From Phaseolus vulgaris (lineage: Eukaryota; Streptophyta; Magnoliopsida; Fabales; Fabaceae): a stretch of 64,000 bases of DNA. Shown here in pieces: positions 1 through 9,723 of the stretch (position 1 is the stretch's first letter; each line of letters opens with the position of its first letter). The stretch is from positions 35,096,554 to 35,160,553 of the forward strand of contig NC_023750.2 in NCBI RefSeq assembly GCF_000499845.2. Reading direction: 5' to 3'. Both the position numbers and the translations under genes were made by a program. The notes beneath the pieces are model-generated. The model did not search any database. It was given only the letters and a program-made list of their open reading frames with translations, and was not told where the DNA came from.

Positions 1-539
1 TGTTCTGTGCAAGAATTCTTTGCTAAAAAAAAACAAAGAAACTCGTGTTACGCATGTTAAAAGAACTATATGTAAGAGCCTATGCTTCAATGAGAGACCC
101 TCATTAACACTGATTTAAATGCAACAGCTACATTCACACCTCTGCAATAATCTGCATTCACACCTCTGCAACAATCTATTAACTGCAGATTGTGATGCTC
201 TAAGCTCATAAAGCTATACTCTGCAGATTTCCTGCCACCACCCTACATAGCACATGATCAATAAACCTAAAAACTAAGTCAAACTAATAGATTTGATAAC
301 ACAATTCAGCTTTACAAACGTGAGACTACAGCATTTCATCAAATCAAATTATTATTGCTGAAGATATTTTTTTTATATAAGAATTAGAATATTCTTCAAA
401 TTATCAGTAAAACCAAGAACATTACATCAGTAATGTCTAATTTTATAATAGAAGAATTTTGACATGAGTTTTAAGTTAGTTTTTACTATATTATATGTGT
501 TTAAGATTTTTTTTCAATATTTTTTTTATCAACAATAAA
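1..539. other. gene-free AT-rich stretch
   Basis: I see no coding region, RNA gene or clear repeat here. The sequence is AT-rich with short oligo-T and oligo-A runs, typical of plant intergenic DNA. Confidence 0.5.
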
Positions 540-544
540 GATTA

Positions 545-1010
545 TATACATATTTTTTTTGTCAACAAAGAATAAAATTAAATTAAAAAAGGGATACTTT
601 AGGGGTATCCCAACCCTTATATACGGCTCACACCTAAGACCTCCAACTCATCAGGAGACCCAATGCATGAGAAAGTCTGCTATATCGCAAAACCATAACC
701 TCTACACATACATGCTTCCTGCTGCCTCTGAGCAATCTGCTAGGAGGATTGCTCTTCTTTAACGCAGTAATCTAACAGAAATCCCAATAGCTATTGATTT
801 GTGATCCCCCTCACTATAGAACTCCTTCCAAAGCCAACGCAAGTCCTTTGGCTTTAGTTCCTTCCAAGATCATACTCAATATCCCCTTGACCATGAGCAC
901 TACCACTTCTTTCAATTATCTATCGGCTAGAGCAGTATCATTACCAGTTTTTATGTGCATTATGTTCAGCAGCTAACACAACGCACCAGCTAACATTATA
1001 TACATATGAA
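545..1010 (-). mobile_element. possible LINE 3' tail fragment
   Basis: Read on the minus strand this stretch ends at its low-coordinate side in an oligo-A run (T8 at about 553-560 on plus). Near 960-930 it has a short peptide ending in TALADR, which resembles the end of the RNase H domain of plant LINE polyproteins, followed by an untranslated-looking tail. A GGGATAC/GTATCCC inverted repeat lies at 590-611. Assignment rests only on this resemblance and on the A-tail. It could instead be a SINE or unrelated 3' UTR. Confidence 0.25.
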
Positions 1011-2600
1011 CTATTTCAAGGGTGATTCAACCCATATACAAAGAAACAAGAATGACCTGATCACCTAACACCTTCCAAACATCTATAAAAAATACTAATC
1101 TTGACAAAAACGAACTTCATCACCAAACTAAAGCGAGTAAACACTTATCAGAGGGTGAGACACCAATCAGAAAGAAAAGCAAGCAGAAAGTAAAGACAGA
1201 GATTTTTTTTCAATGTAAGAGTTTAATAAACTTGTATTTTAATAATTTCTATTTCTATTGAATGATAATTAAAAAATATTTTTTTTTGTGGTTTAGAATC
1301 TTAATTAAAATTTTCTTTACTAGATATGTCGTTATATGTGTAGGTTTATGTGCCAGTAGTCTTTTGACGTTTTGGAAAGAGTCTTTTGACTCTCGGTTGA
1401 CTAAGCTTGGTTCACTGTGTTAGTAAAGTTTCATATCTTGAAGAAGAAGAAGGTTTTTGTTGCATAGGTTTTTAGCATTGCTATCTTGGGATATATGTTT
1501 ATAAGAGTTTTTCTTTTGTCTTGTTTTCGTTCTGCATGCAGCTATAAAGTATGACCTTCTGAGAGATGATGTTTTAGTGTTTTGTTGTGATTTTTTCTGT
1601 ATTTTTCCTGTATGTGTTTCCGATGCTTGATTTGGAGATTATAGAGTATAATAGAATCTTTGTTGGTTAAGTGTTGAGTTGTTTAACTTTTGACCAATTT
1701 TTATATAAGAGTTGAGATATCCTGAAATATCTCATTTTATTTTGTTTATACTTTGCATGATAAAAAAAATGTGGTTATTGAAATATCTCATTTTATTTTG
1801 TTTATACTTTGCATGATAAAAAAAATGTGGTTATATAGAAAATAGACAAATTGACTAAATAGAATACTATCTATACTGGTTGAATAAGATTTATGTGGAA
1901 GCACCTAATATTCACACACCATTTTCAACATATGATAAATATTCTTGATATGAAATTCATTTAATTCTTCGATTGAATGAACTTGGTCAGCCTCTCTCGC
2001 AACTATCATCAAGGTTTGCAACTAGAAAAGTCTTAATCTGAAGTGTGATGCTTTTATTACTGTTCTGATATACTGTTAGAGAAAGGAACAGAAAAAAGAG
2101 ATTGGAAACAAAAGTTGGTGAGACGTCACTCATACCCTTCATCATTACTACCAAAAACAAATTTAAATTGGAGTCATAAATTTTGTTTGCTTTCTATTAG
2201 AACAAATTTGTTTCACAAATTATAATCACAATACTGTAAATAAAAATAGTATATATCCCAGTGAACAATAACAAAATATATGATAGAAAAAAATATAAAA
2301 TTCTTCTTCTTCTTGAAAATTTTGAAGGTGTACGAAAAATTGCACAATAACAAATGAAATATATTTCCTAAGCTTTCAATATTTTATTAGCAGATAATTA
2401 ATTATCTAATGTAATAATCGATAATACGGATTAAAAATTATTTTTCCCAATTTTACAAATAGAATAATTAATTATGTTACTTTTTAGATAATCTATTATC
2501 AATATTGAATAATAAATGTTGTTTCAATATATTTGATGAGTTACATTAATAACATATTAATAGATTATAATTAAATATAATTGATTATCTTGATAAGTAA
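1011..2600. other. gene-free AT-rich stretch
   Basis: No convincing gene. It contains the 56-bp duplication described separately. From about 2380 there is very AT-rich DNA rich in TAATTATC-like words that may belong to the upstream LTR of the copia remnant that follows. Confidence 0.4.
1723..1834. repeat. 56-bp perfect tandem duplication
   Basis: A 56-bp unit beginning TGAAATATCTCATTT and ending GTGGTTAT occurs twice head to tail, at 1723-1778 and 1779-1834, with no mismatch visible. This is a recent simple duplication without coding content. Confidence 0.9.
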
Positions 2601-2601
2601 T

Positions 2602-3750
2602 GTTAAAATTCTTTCAAAATCTTTTAAAAGAAAGATTACTGTTTGTATTAGACAAACTCTATAAATCACAAACAAAATTTCTTGTACTCTCTATTCACAA
2701 GACAAAATAACTCATCATTTACTGCCCTTGATTTATGTGGACGATATTCTTTTGACAGGAAATGATTTGATAGAAATTTAGCGCGTTAAAGACTGTCTTT
2801 TACAACAATTTCGCATTTAAGATCTTGGAGACTTAAAATATTTTCTAGGGATTGAATTTTCCCATTCCAAAACTGGTATTTACATACCACAAAGAAAATA
2901 TGCACTTGATATTTTGCAGGATACGAAACTCACAAGTGCTCGTCTAGAAAAATTTCTAATGGAGCAATACCTAAAACTCACACTAGACGATGGAGAGTTA
3001 TTAAAGGATCCAGTCAAATACAGGCGATTTGTGGGACGACTGATATACCTCACAGTTTCTCGGCCTGACATAGTACTTTCGGTTTCGACCCTAAGTCAAT
3101 ATATACAGGATCCACGGAAACCTCATTGGGATGCCGCAATTCGAGTCCTAAAGTATATTAAAGGATCACCGGATAAGGATTGTTATTGCTATATGAGAAC
3201 AATCTGACATTGACAACTTATTGCGACTCAGATTGGGGAGGTTGTCAGACAACTCGGACAACTCGGAAATCAGTATCTGGGTATTACTTTTTTCTTGGTT
3301 CTTCTATTATCTCATGGAAGTAAAAAAAATGGACAAACGTATCAAGATCATCAGCAGAAGTAGAATACTGCGCGATGATATCTGTTGCAAAACTTAAAGG
3401 TGCCGTGTAACTTGCTAGCTTAACTTTTCTGTGACAATCAAGCGACATTACATATAGCAGCAAACCCAGTATTTCATGAACGCACAAAACATATTGAGAT
3501 AGACCACCACATTGTGCGAGAAAAATTACAAGTCGGGATAATTAGTCCTTCATATGTACTGACACAGTACCAGGTCACAAATATTTTTACGAAGGCACTG
3601 GGCAAGAAATATTTTTTGACGCTACGACACAAGTTGGGGTTCATGATCTTCACCTGCCAACTTAAGGGGTATTAAGAAAATAATAATTATCAAATAATAC
3701 GCAATTATTGTACGATATTGTACACAATTATATGCAATTAATTTAATAAT
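2602..3750 (+). pseudogene. Ty1/copia RT-RNase H remnant with LTR scraps
   Basis: This is the end of a copia pol. Reverse transcriptase begins at about 2730 with the catalytic box YVDD followed by ILLTGND, and continues through the thumb (LIYLTVSRPD near 3040). RNase H follows (YCDSDWGG near 3222, SSAEVEY near 3354, TKHIEIDHH near 3485, IFTKALGK near 3580). At least two stops occur before 2830, with more stops and shifts around 3205-3420, so it is dead. Upstream sequence (about 2602-2706) looks like the R-U5 end of an LTR joined directly to RT, implying loss of gag, protease and integrase. After a short purine tract at about 3662-3669 the DNA resembles the start of a 3' LTR. It abuts the CNX1 fragment. 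Confidence 0.8.
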
Positions 3751-3766
3751 GATCTTCGTCACTCAC

Positions 3767-4034
3767 GCCATCCAAACACTCCTTAACGTCTCTAAATGTC
3801 TTCCTCCACTCACTCATTGTGTCTCTTCACGATGCCTTAGGCAAGGTCCTTGCGCAAGATGTTTGCGCTCCCGATCCTCTCCTGCCCTAAGCCGCCTCTA
3901 TCAAGGATGACAATGCGGTGATTGCCGCCAATAACCCCGAAGAATATCCAGTCATTGTCGAATCTAGAGTTGGAGACGACACTCTTGGCGTCATTCTCTC
4001 CCCTAAAACTGTGGCTTACGTTACTACCAGAGGT
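3767..4034 (+). pseudogene. CNX1: fragment of CNX1 (molybdopterin molybdenumtransferase, MoeA-like N-terminal domain)
   Basis: The plus-strand translation matches, from memory, the N-terminal part of plant CNX1, the MoeA-MogA fusion that inserts molybdenum into molybdopterin in the cytosol. Recognisable blocks in order are VSKCLPP, LHDALGKVLAQDVCAPDPL, EEYPVIVESRVGDDTLGV and TVAYVTT. A one-base frameshift separates the first two blocks near 3810. A TAA stop replaces a codon right after APDPLLP near 3890, where the family has a YPAS-like segment. The fragment ends near 4034, possibly at an ancestral exon end, and no other CNX1 exon is recognisable downstream. It directly follows copia LTR-like sequence, so it may have been carried here with the retroelement; that is inference. 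Confidence 0.75.
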
Positions 4035-4611
4035 TTTCCTTTTCCTATTTTCATTCTCCTCATTTGAGGTTTTCAAGAAAAAGTTGTAGAATAAGTTAAG
4101 CTTTTCTCACAATTGCATTTCAGTTTTTGAAGAAGTTATATTCTAGAGTTTAAAGTTAATTTAATGAAAGTTAGGTGGATTAATTGATATTGAGAAAGTT
4201 GCAATAGTGTTGACATCTAAGAAAGGCTTGGTGCTTCAGAAATTGGCTTGCTTGCTTGTAGAGCCAACAACTGGGCATCTGAGTCGTGGTTAGGTATTGT
4301 TATGTTCTACTAGGATCCTATGACTAGTGATACTAGTTTATGAAAAATGTTTAGCATAACATTAATGGCAAGAGTGTTGCCCATCTCGACACCTCTACCT
4401 AAAGCACTAAACATGTCAAGACTAGTGAAATTGACCATGTCCATTTATAAATAAAGGTGGGAAAGAACATGCGATAAGAGAGAAGAGGGAGTGAGGGATG
4501 TAGTAGTGAGATAAAAAAAAAAGGAAACAATGATAGAAATCAATCTGGCGCCGATTATTTCTTAAGAACCCTTAGGGTTTTGTTCCATTTAAAGGAGGAT
4601 TAAATACAAAT
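4035..4611. other. gene-free stretch between CNX1 fragment and Sirevirus LTR
   Basis: No coding similarity recognised. A TATAAATA box-like word at about 4447 and a purine-rich stretch after it could be a decayed LTR promoter. The sequence just before 4612 is the flank of the Sirevirus LTR. Confidence 0.3.
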
Positions 4612-4875
4612 GTGTTGAAAATGAAACTTCGATGCCTCCAAATCCATAAAGACAGCTTGAAGATCTTGTTGTTGTGTTTAGGGTTTCGTTCTAAGTTGTT
4701 TAGAATTTGCAAGATCCACTCCTAATCAATTCACAACTAAAACAATTTGTTTTTTAAAAAAGAAAAAGGTTTTCCAAAGCTAAGTGAAAAACAACCTGTT
4801 GATTTCTCGTTTTAATCAGTTGTTTTTCCTCAGCCTGTGAAAGGTCTTTTGAAATGTTTTGGTTTTGGTTAACTT
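4612..4875 (+). mobile_element. truncated 5' part of a Sirevirus LTR (plus orientation)
   Basis: It starts TGTTGAAAATGAA and matches, with scattered substitutions, the first 260 bases or so of the complete LTR at 13081-14156. The match stops abruptly at about 4875, where a minus-oriented LTR of the same family begins. The last five bases (AACTT) align with GACTT in the intact LTR, as expected for an insertion point. No continuation of this LTR is seen on the far side, so part has been lost. Confidence 0.75.
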
Positions 4876-5945
4876 TGTAAGAATTGATGGCTTAAACAAG
4901 AGGGGGGGGGAGGTGAACTGTTTATCAAATATTTTCGCAAAGATTGATCAAGAATGAAGCTTTAACACAATTCACAGATAAAGCAATCAAGGAAAGCAAT
5001 CAAATAATGATTAAGAAACTGTTTGCAGAATTTCAATCGGTTTGGTTGTTTATAGCAGCAACAAAAGCAGAATTAAAACAAACAGTTATAAGGAGTGAGA
5101 GAGAGAGATTTACACAACCAATTTTATACTGGTTCACTCAACCTTTAGCAACATCCAGTTCCCAGAACAACCACTGGGTTCCAGTAGTAACCACTCACAG
5201 ATTACAACAACACAACCACAAAGAGGTGACCTTGAAAACCACAAGACCCACTCACCCTCTTTGCAACCACACACCTCACGTCAAAACACCCTATGACTTA
5301 CAAGATTTCACACACATTTACAAGTTTATAAAAGTACAATCACAAGAATAATGAAAGGAATAGAAACCACATGAGATTACAGAAATCAGGAAGCTCTTAT
5401 GATCAAACCTTGTACCAATGCACAGCTAAATAGCGATCTTGCAAAACTTCTTTCAAATCAATCTCAATCTCACTTTGTTTGATATAAAACTTGTGTTTTT
5501 TGTTTTGAAAGAAAAACTATATTTATAGCACACTAAACTAGCCATTCTAGGCAGCATTTATTGCCAAAATAGTTTTGATTCACATCCAAAACAGATTAAC
5601 AAGTTTTTTAAAGAGTTGTTATGAAGTGTTACAATCAATCGGTTGAAAAGTCGTTTTAACCGGTTGAATTGGTTAGGAAATTACATAACCAAGTCAAAAA
5701 TAGTTTAAAAACCTTCAAACAAGCCAAATGACAAACAACCGATTATTTCAATAATTCAACCGATTGTTTTTCTCTTTGCTTAGAAAAAAACTTTTCCTTA
5801 ACAAAACAGATTGATCAAGCTTGTGCAAGGGACTAGGAAAGATCTTACAAAGATTCTAAACACCCTAGACTAAACCCAAAATAAAGAGCAGCACAGCTTC
5901 AAGCTTCATCATGGATTTGAAACATCAAAGCTCCCATGTTCAACA
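4876..5945 (-). mobile_element. Sirevirus 3' LTR (minus orientation)
   Basis: On the minus strand this LTR runs from TGTTGAACATGGG (5945 downward) to ATTCTTACA at 4876, about 1070 bp, close to the 1076 bp of the plus-oriented LTR at 13081-14156. It carries the same family words, such as AACCGGTTGAA-like motifs and the AATTCACCTCC word near the end. A polypurine tract (AAATATGGGGAGAT on minus) sits immediately upstream at 5946-5959, which fixes the orientation. A second, similar tract lies near 6313. Confidence 0.8.
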
Positions 5946-6420
5946 ATCTCCCCATATTTGATGGAGACAAATTCTTGGGATGCTCTTTGGAATGTTCTTA
6001 CTTAGAATCTGTACAACCTGCATTCATAAGCAAAGAGAGACATATAGGATAATCTATTCCAATCAAACAAGTACCACAAACCAATTCCCACTAGGTGATT
6101 TTCAGAGAGGAAAATCAACCAAATCAATGTGAGAAACCAGTCAAACATACAAAGGTGCAACACAGATAAACAATTGGTTATTTCGCAATAATAACCGGTT
6201 GAAATTTTGTATCAGAGTTGTATCAGTTTTAAAATTTCAATCATGAACCAGTTATAGCAATGTTCAAAAGCATTAATAGTGCAGATAATAAGAACATTAC
6301 ATATCCCAACACTTCTCCCCCTATTTGTCTTCACAAATAGACAAAAGGAAGGATAAAAAATAGTATAAAAAAAACGAAATTGTTCAAAAACTTAAACCAA
6401 CAATTAAAAAGAAGGATTGT

Positions 6421-7574
6421 TCTTTCTTTCAAACTGTAACTCTAGAAGCTGATTCTGAACCTCTTCTATTTTTTCATCCAGGTTTGAAAAACGTGAATCC
6501 ATATGATTGAACCTTGACTCACAAATCATGAAGATTCCTTTGATTTTCAGCAAATGCGTCCATGCGGTTGATCATTAACCTTTCAAAAGGAGACATTAAA
6601 GTCAACCTTTCTCCCATGTAACCATCACTAGGACCAGCCTCTTGAGTCTCAGTAGCAGGTTCCTCTTGAGTTGTTGCATCTTCAAGTTCATCACCAACAT
6701 TGGTTCCACTAGGGCCAGCTTGGTCACCATCTTTGCTAACCCATCTCCCACCTATTTTAGTAAATCCCATTTTGTTTAGGGATCCACTGTTAATCTCACT
6801 TGAGGGCTTGATAATTTTAGCCAACTCCTCTTTAATATCCACTTCAAAATAGTGTAGAAATTTAGAGATTAAAATTGCATAGGGATAGTGGAAGTCACTT
6901 AACCTTATGGATTTTTGCATATGGTCCTTGATGGTGTGGATCCAATTGATCTTCACTTTATTCATAATGCAGTAGATCAGCAACAGGTCTTCCTCAGAGA
7001 CAGTGAAGTGATTGCTCTCCCTTGGTGTGATGATCCATGACACAATGAAAGTTATGAGCCTTTCATCAAGTTTTAGCCTTCTAACTGAAAAATTTCTTAT
7101 TTTGGAGAGGGGATTCTTGAGACAATTCTTGTAGAATTGCATTTTTTTGAATTCTTCAACTACCCCTATATTCCCTCTGTTGATTCATACCCCAGAGAAC
7201 TTCAATCCAGTCACAACAGTCCATGCATCATTGGTGATAACCATGTCTACACCCTTAACATTAGAGACAAGTTAGTCACCATTGAATTAAAGGTTAGTAT
7301 AAAATACCTTCACCAAGTCTGGATAAATGTTTCCAGTGAGCTCAAAAAATCTCTTCAATCTTTTCTCCTTGAGGAGGCTTCTCACAACAGTCAAATTTTG
7401 TTGCTTCATCCAAGTGAAGGAGACAAGCTTGGGTATGCTGACAATTTTCCTACTTGTTTCATGTAGGTATTTGTTGATGAGTTCAGATTCTCCTGAGAAC
7501 CATCCTTCCAGCTTCCCACCACTCCTTAAAGCTCTTGTTTTCATCCTTTTAGAAGATGGAGGAGTTGTAGCCAT
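6421..7574 (-). pseudogene. Sirevirus envelope-like ORF, frameshifted
   Basis: Two minus-strand open stretches (7574-7287 and 7142-6519) plus a shifted tail to about 6421 belong to one protein. The first starts with MATTPPSSKRMKTRALRSGG, the usual basic start of these proteins. The second contains VKINWIHTIKDHMQKSIRLS and MGFTKIGGRWVSKDGD, then an acidic low-complexity linker. The tail is a predicted coiled coil (heptad-like, about 6520-6421). This is the envelope-like or 'plant transposon protein' ORF that in legume Sireviruses (SIRE1 type) lies between pol and the 3' LTR, exactly as here. Its function is unproven. At least two frameshifts or gaps (7287-7142 and near 6519) break it. No transmembrane segment or signal peptide is evident in the open parts. 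Confidence 0.7.
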
Positions 7575-8383
7575 AACTCAAATCAAAGAAGAACTTAGCA
7601 CACTACATAGAAAACTTAGAGCAGAGGAAAAAATAAGAACAACAGATTGTTTGTGTGAAAACAGCAGCTAATTGCATCACATATATAGCATAAACCTTTG
7701 GTCAAAGTTGGTATTATGTGTGTTGTTTTCAAAAAAGAAAAAAGAATCAAATCTGAACTATAAAGCAGTTTGTGTCAGTCATAACAGAAAGTACAGAAAA
7801 TCACATGTTGATTTGACCAAACTTTAAAAGCAGTTTTAATTTCCAAGATTAGGAGGAATCTGATTCATAAAGAACATTTATTGCAGAGATATTTTGTATT
7901 CAAAGATGTAATTAAGACATTGTTGACCACAAACATGACTGAGTTGAATAGAATAACAAATCAGAGTTCAAAAATTAAAAACAAATTTTCCCAGTGCTGA
8001 CAGAGTGAAAACAATCGATTGTTTCGAAGAAACAATCGGTTGAATTTCTGCACTAATGAAAAAATTTGAGAAAATCAAATTTTTAACAGCCATGCTATAT
8101 ACAAGAATCCAGGTTTATAAGGCACACAAATTTGTATAAAAAAACAGAAGGAATACAAGCTAATCATAATCCAAGTATAGGCATAGAGAAAAATTCAGGA
8201 TTGGATTTAGAAACTAATGTTCAAGAATGAGAAGAACAAATAATTATCCTTCATATTTAAGGTACACAAATGTAAGAAATACATAGTATCAGGACAAGAC
8301 ATTGTCTTTCCAATAAATCTTCTTGAAATCCTGATCTTTACTAATCCTTCAAATGGAATCAAGAATCTGCAAAACAAAGCTTG
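7575..8383 (-). mobile_element. non-coding internal part of the minus-strand Sirevirus
   Basis: No ORF similarity recognised. On the minus strand this lies between the gag end (8740-8384) and the envelope-like ORF start (7574). Protease, integrase and reverse transcriptase should be here and are absent, so pol has been deleted. AACAATCGATTG-type words shared with the LTRs of this family occur near 8010-8040. Confidence 0.45.
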
Positions 8384-8740
8384 TTAAATCACAAGACTTG
8401 ATCCCTTAAAGAACTTGGAACCTTTTGTGTTAGACTTATCCTTGGAACCATCAAAACATCTTGGAATCCATTTAAAGATCCCTTTAGGAACAAAAGACTT
8501 TCTAAACTTGCAGAACCTAACTGAATGACCTTTCTTCATGCAATTGAAATTTGTAACAACCGGTTGAATCGACCTTTTAACCGATTGTTTTTCTGGTACA
8601 GATGAAAAAGGTTTTGAAATTCCATTTCCTTTGCTTTGTGGATAAAAACCTGAACCTGATTTTCCAAAAACACAATTTTGAGATGCAAGAACATCTTCAA
8701 AGTTGGATTTTCCAATTGTAAGTTTATCCATGGTTTTCAA
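8384..8740 (-). pseudogene. Sirevirus gag C-terminal part (minus strand)
   Basis: The minus-strand translation contains FEDVLASQNCVFGKSGSGF and a degenerate zinc knuckle, CMKKGHSVRFCKF, lacking the first CX2C spacing of a classical CCHC knuckle. It then runs into SFVPKGIFKWIPRC. The plus-strand copy at 9375-9720 has the same order of blocks. The gag core upstream is missing because the sequence switches to a plus-oriented gag at about 8741-8800. Confidence 0.7.
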
Positions 8741-8814
8741 AAGATAATGAAATTTTTTGTTGATTCTATAGATAGAAAATCTGAGAAGTCATCACAAACA
8801 GTTCTTTCATACCT

Positions 8815-9723
8815 TTGTTTGAAACTAATACCATTTTCTCTGAAAGTGAAAAAGATCATATTGACAGTGTTGCTAAAAATATCATTGTTTCTGCTCTTGA
8901 TTCTAATGAGTTTCTTAGAGTTTCAAAGTGTGTTTCAGCTAAAGATATGTGGGACACTCTTGAAAGAATTCATAAAGATTCAAGAAATGCTTGGCTGGAC
9001 AATGACAAGTTCTCTTCTGGATCATCCTCTGCAGCTTCCAAAATAAACTTATGTCTGATGGCAAAAGAAGATTCTGCATCAAACAGTGTAAGTACATCCT
9101 CATCTGCCAAATGTGATAGTTATTATCAACTTCTTGAGGCTTTTAAAGAGGCTCATGAAGAAGCTCATAAATTAACCTTTTCAAATAATTCGTTGAAAAG
9201 TAAAAACAACTGGTTGAAAATTATAGTCAAGGTCTTGGAAAAAGATTTGAACAACTCAAAAACTGATTTTGAAAACATAGAAATGATTTATCAAAATTCT
9301 TCTTGCAAGTGTGAATCTAGTTTTTGCAAAAATTGTGAATCTCTTCAAAAGAATGGTTTTATCTTGTGAAAATTGTGAATAGAATTTCAAAAGGAAAATC
9401 CAACTTTGAAAATGTCTTAGCATCTCAAAATTGCGTTTTTGAAAAATTTGGTATGGGTTTTAACCCACAAAGCAAGAACAGTGGCATTTCAAAACCTTTT
9501 TCAACCATTACTGAAAATTAACCGATTGAAAAGTCGAAACAACCTGTTCTTTCTTGTTTCTATTGTGTGAGAAATGGTCATTCTGTTAGGTTTTGCAAAA
9601 TTCGCAAATTTTCTGTTCCTAAAGGTATTCTAAAGTGGGTTCCCAAGAATCGTAAGGTTCCTAACAATCGAATTAACATCTATGGACCCAAATTTATTAG
9701 GGGACCAGATCTTGCCACCTGAT
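8815..9723 (+). pseudogene. Sirevirus gag (plus strand), partial
   Basis: Gag is the structural particle protein. The core block AKNIIVSALDSNEFLRVSK and DMWDTLERIHKDS (about 8870-8975) matches the gag domain seen in the third copy at 21590-21896. A coiled-coil-like region follows (to 9369), then after a TGA the knuckle region CFYCVRNGHSVRFCKIRK near 9558-9611. The N-terminus is missing: the match starts about where the inverted gag fragment ends. Stops at 9367 and near 9520 show that it is not functional. Confidence 0.75.
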
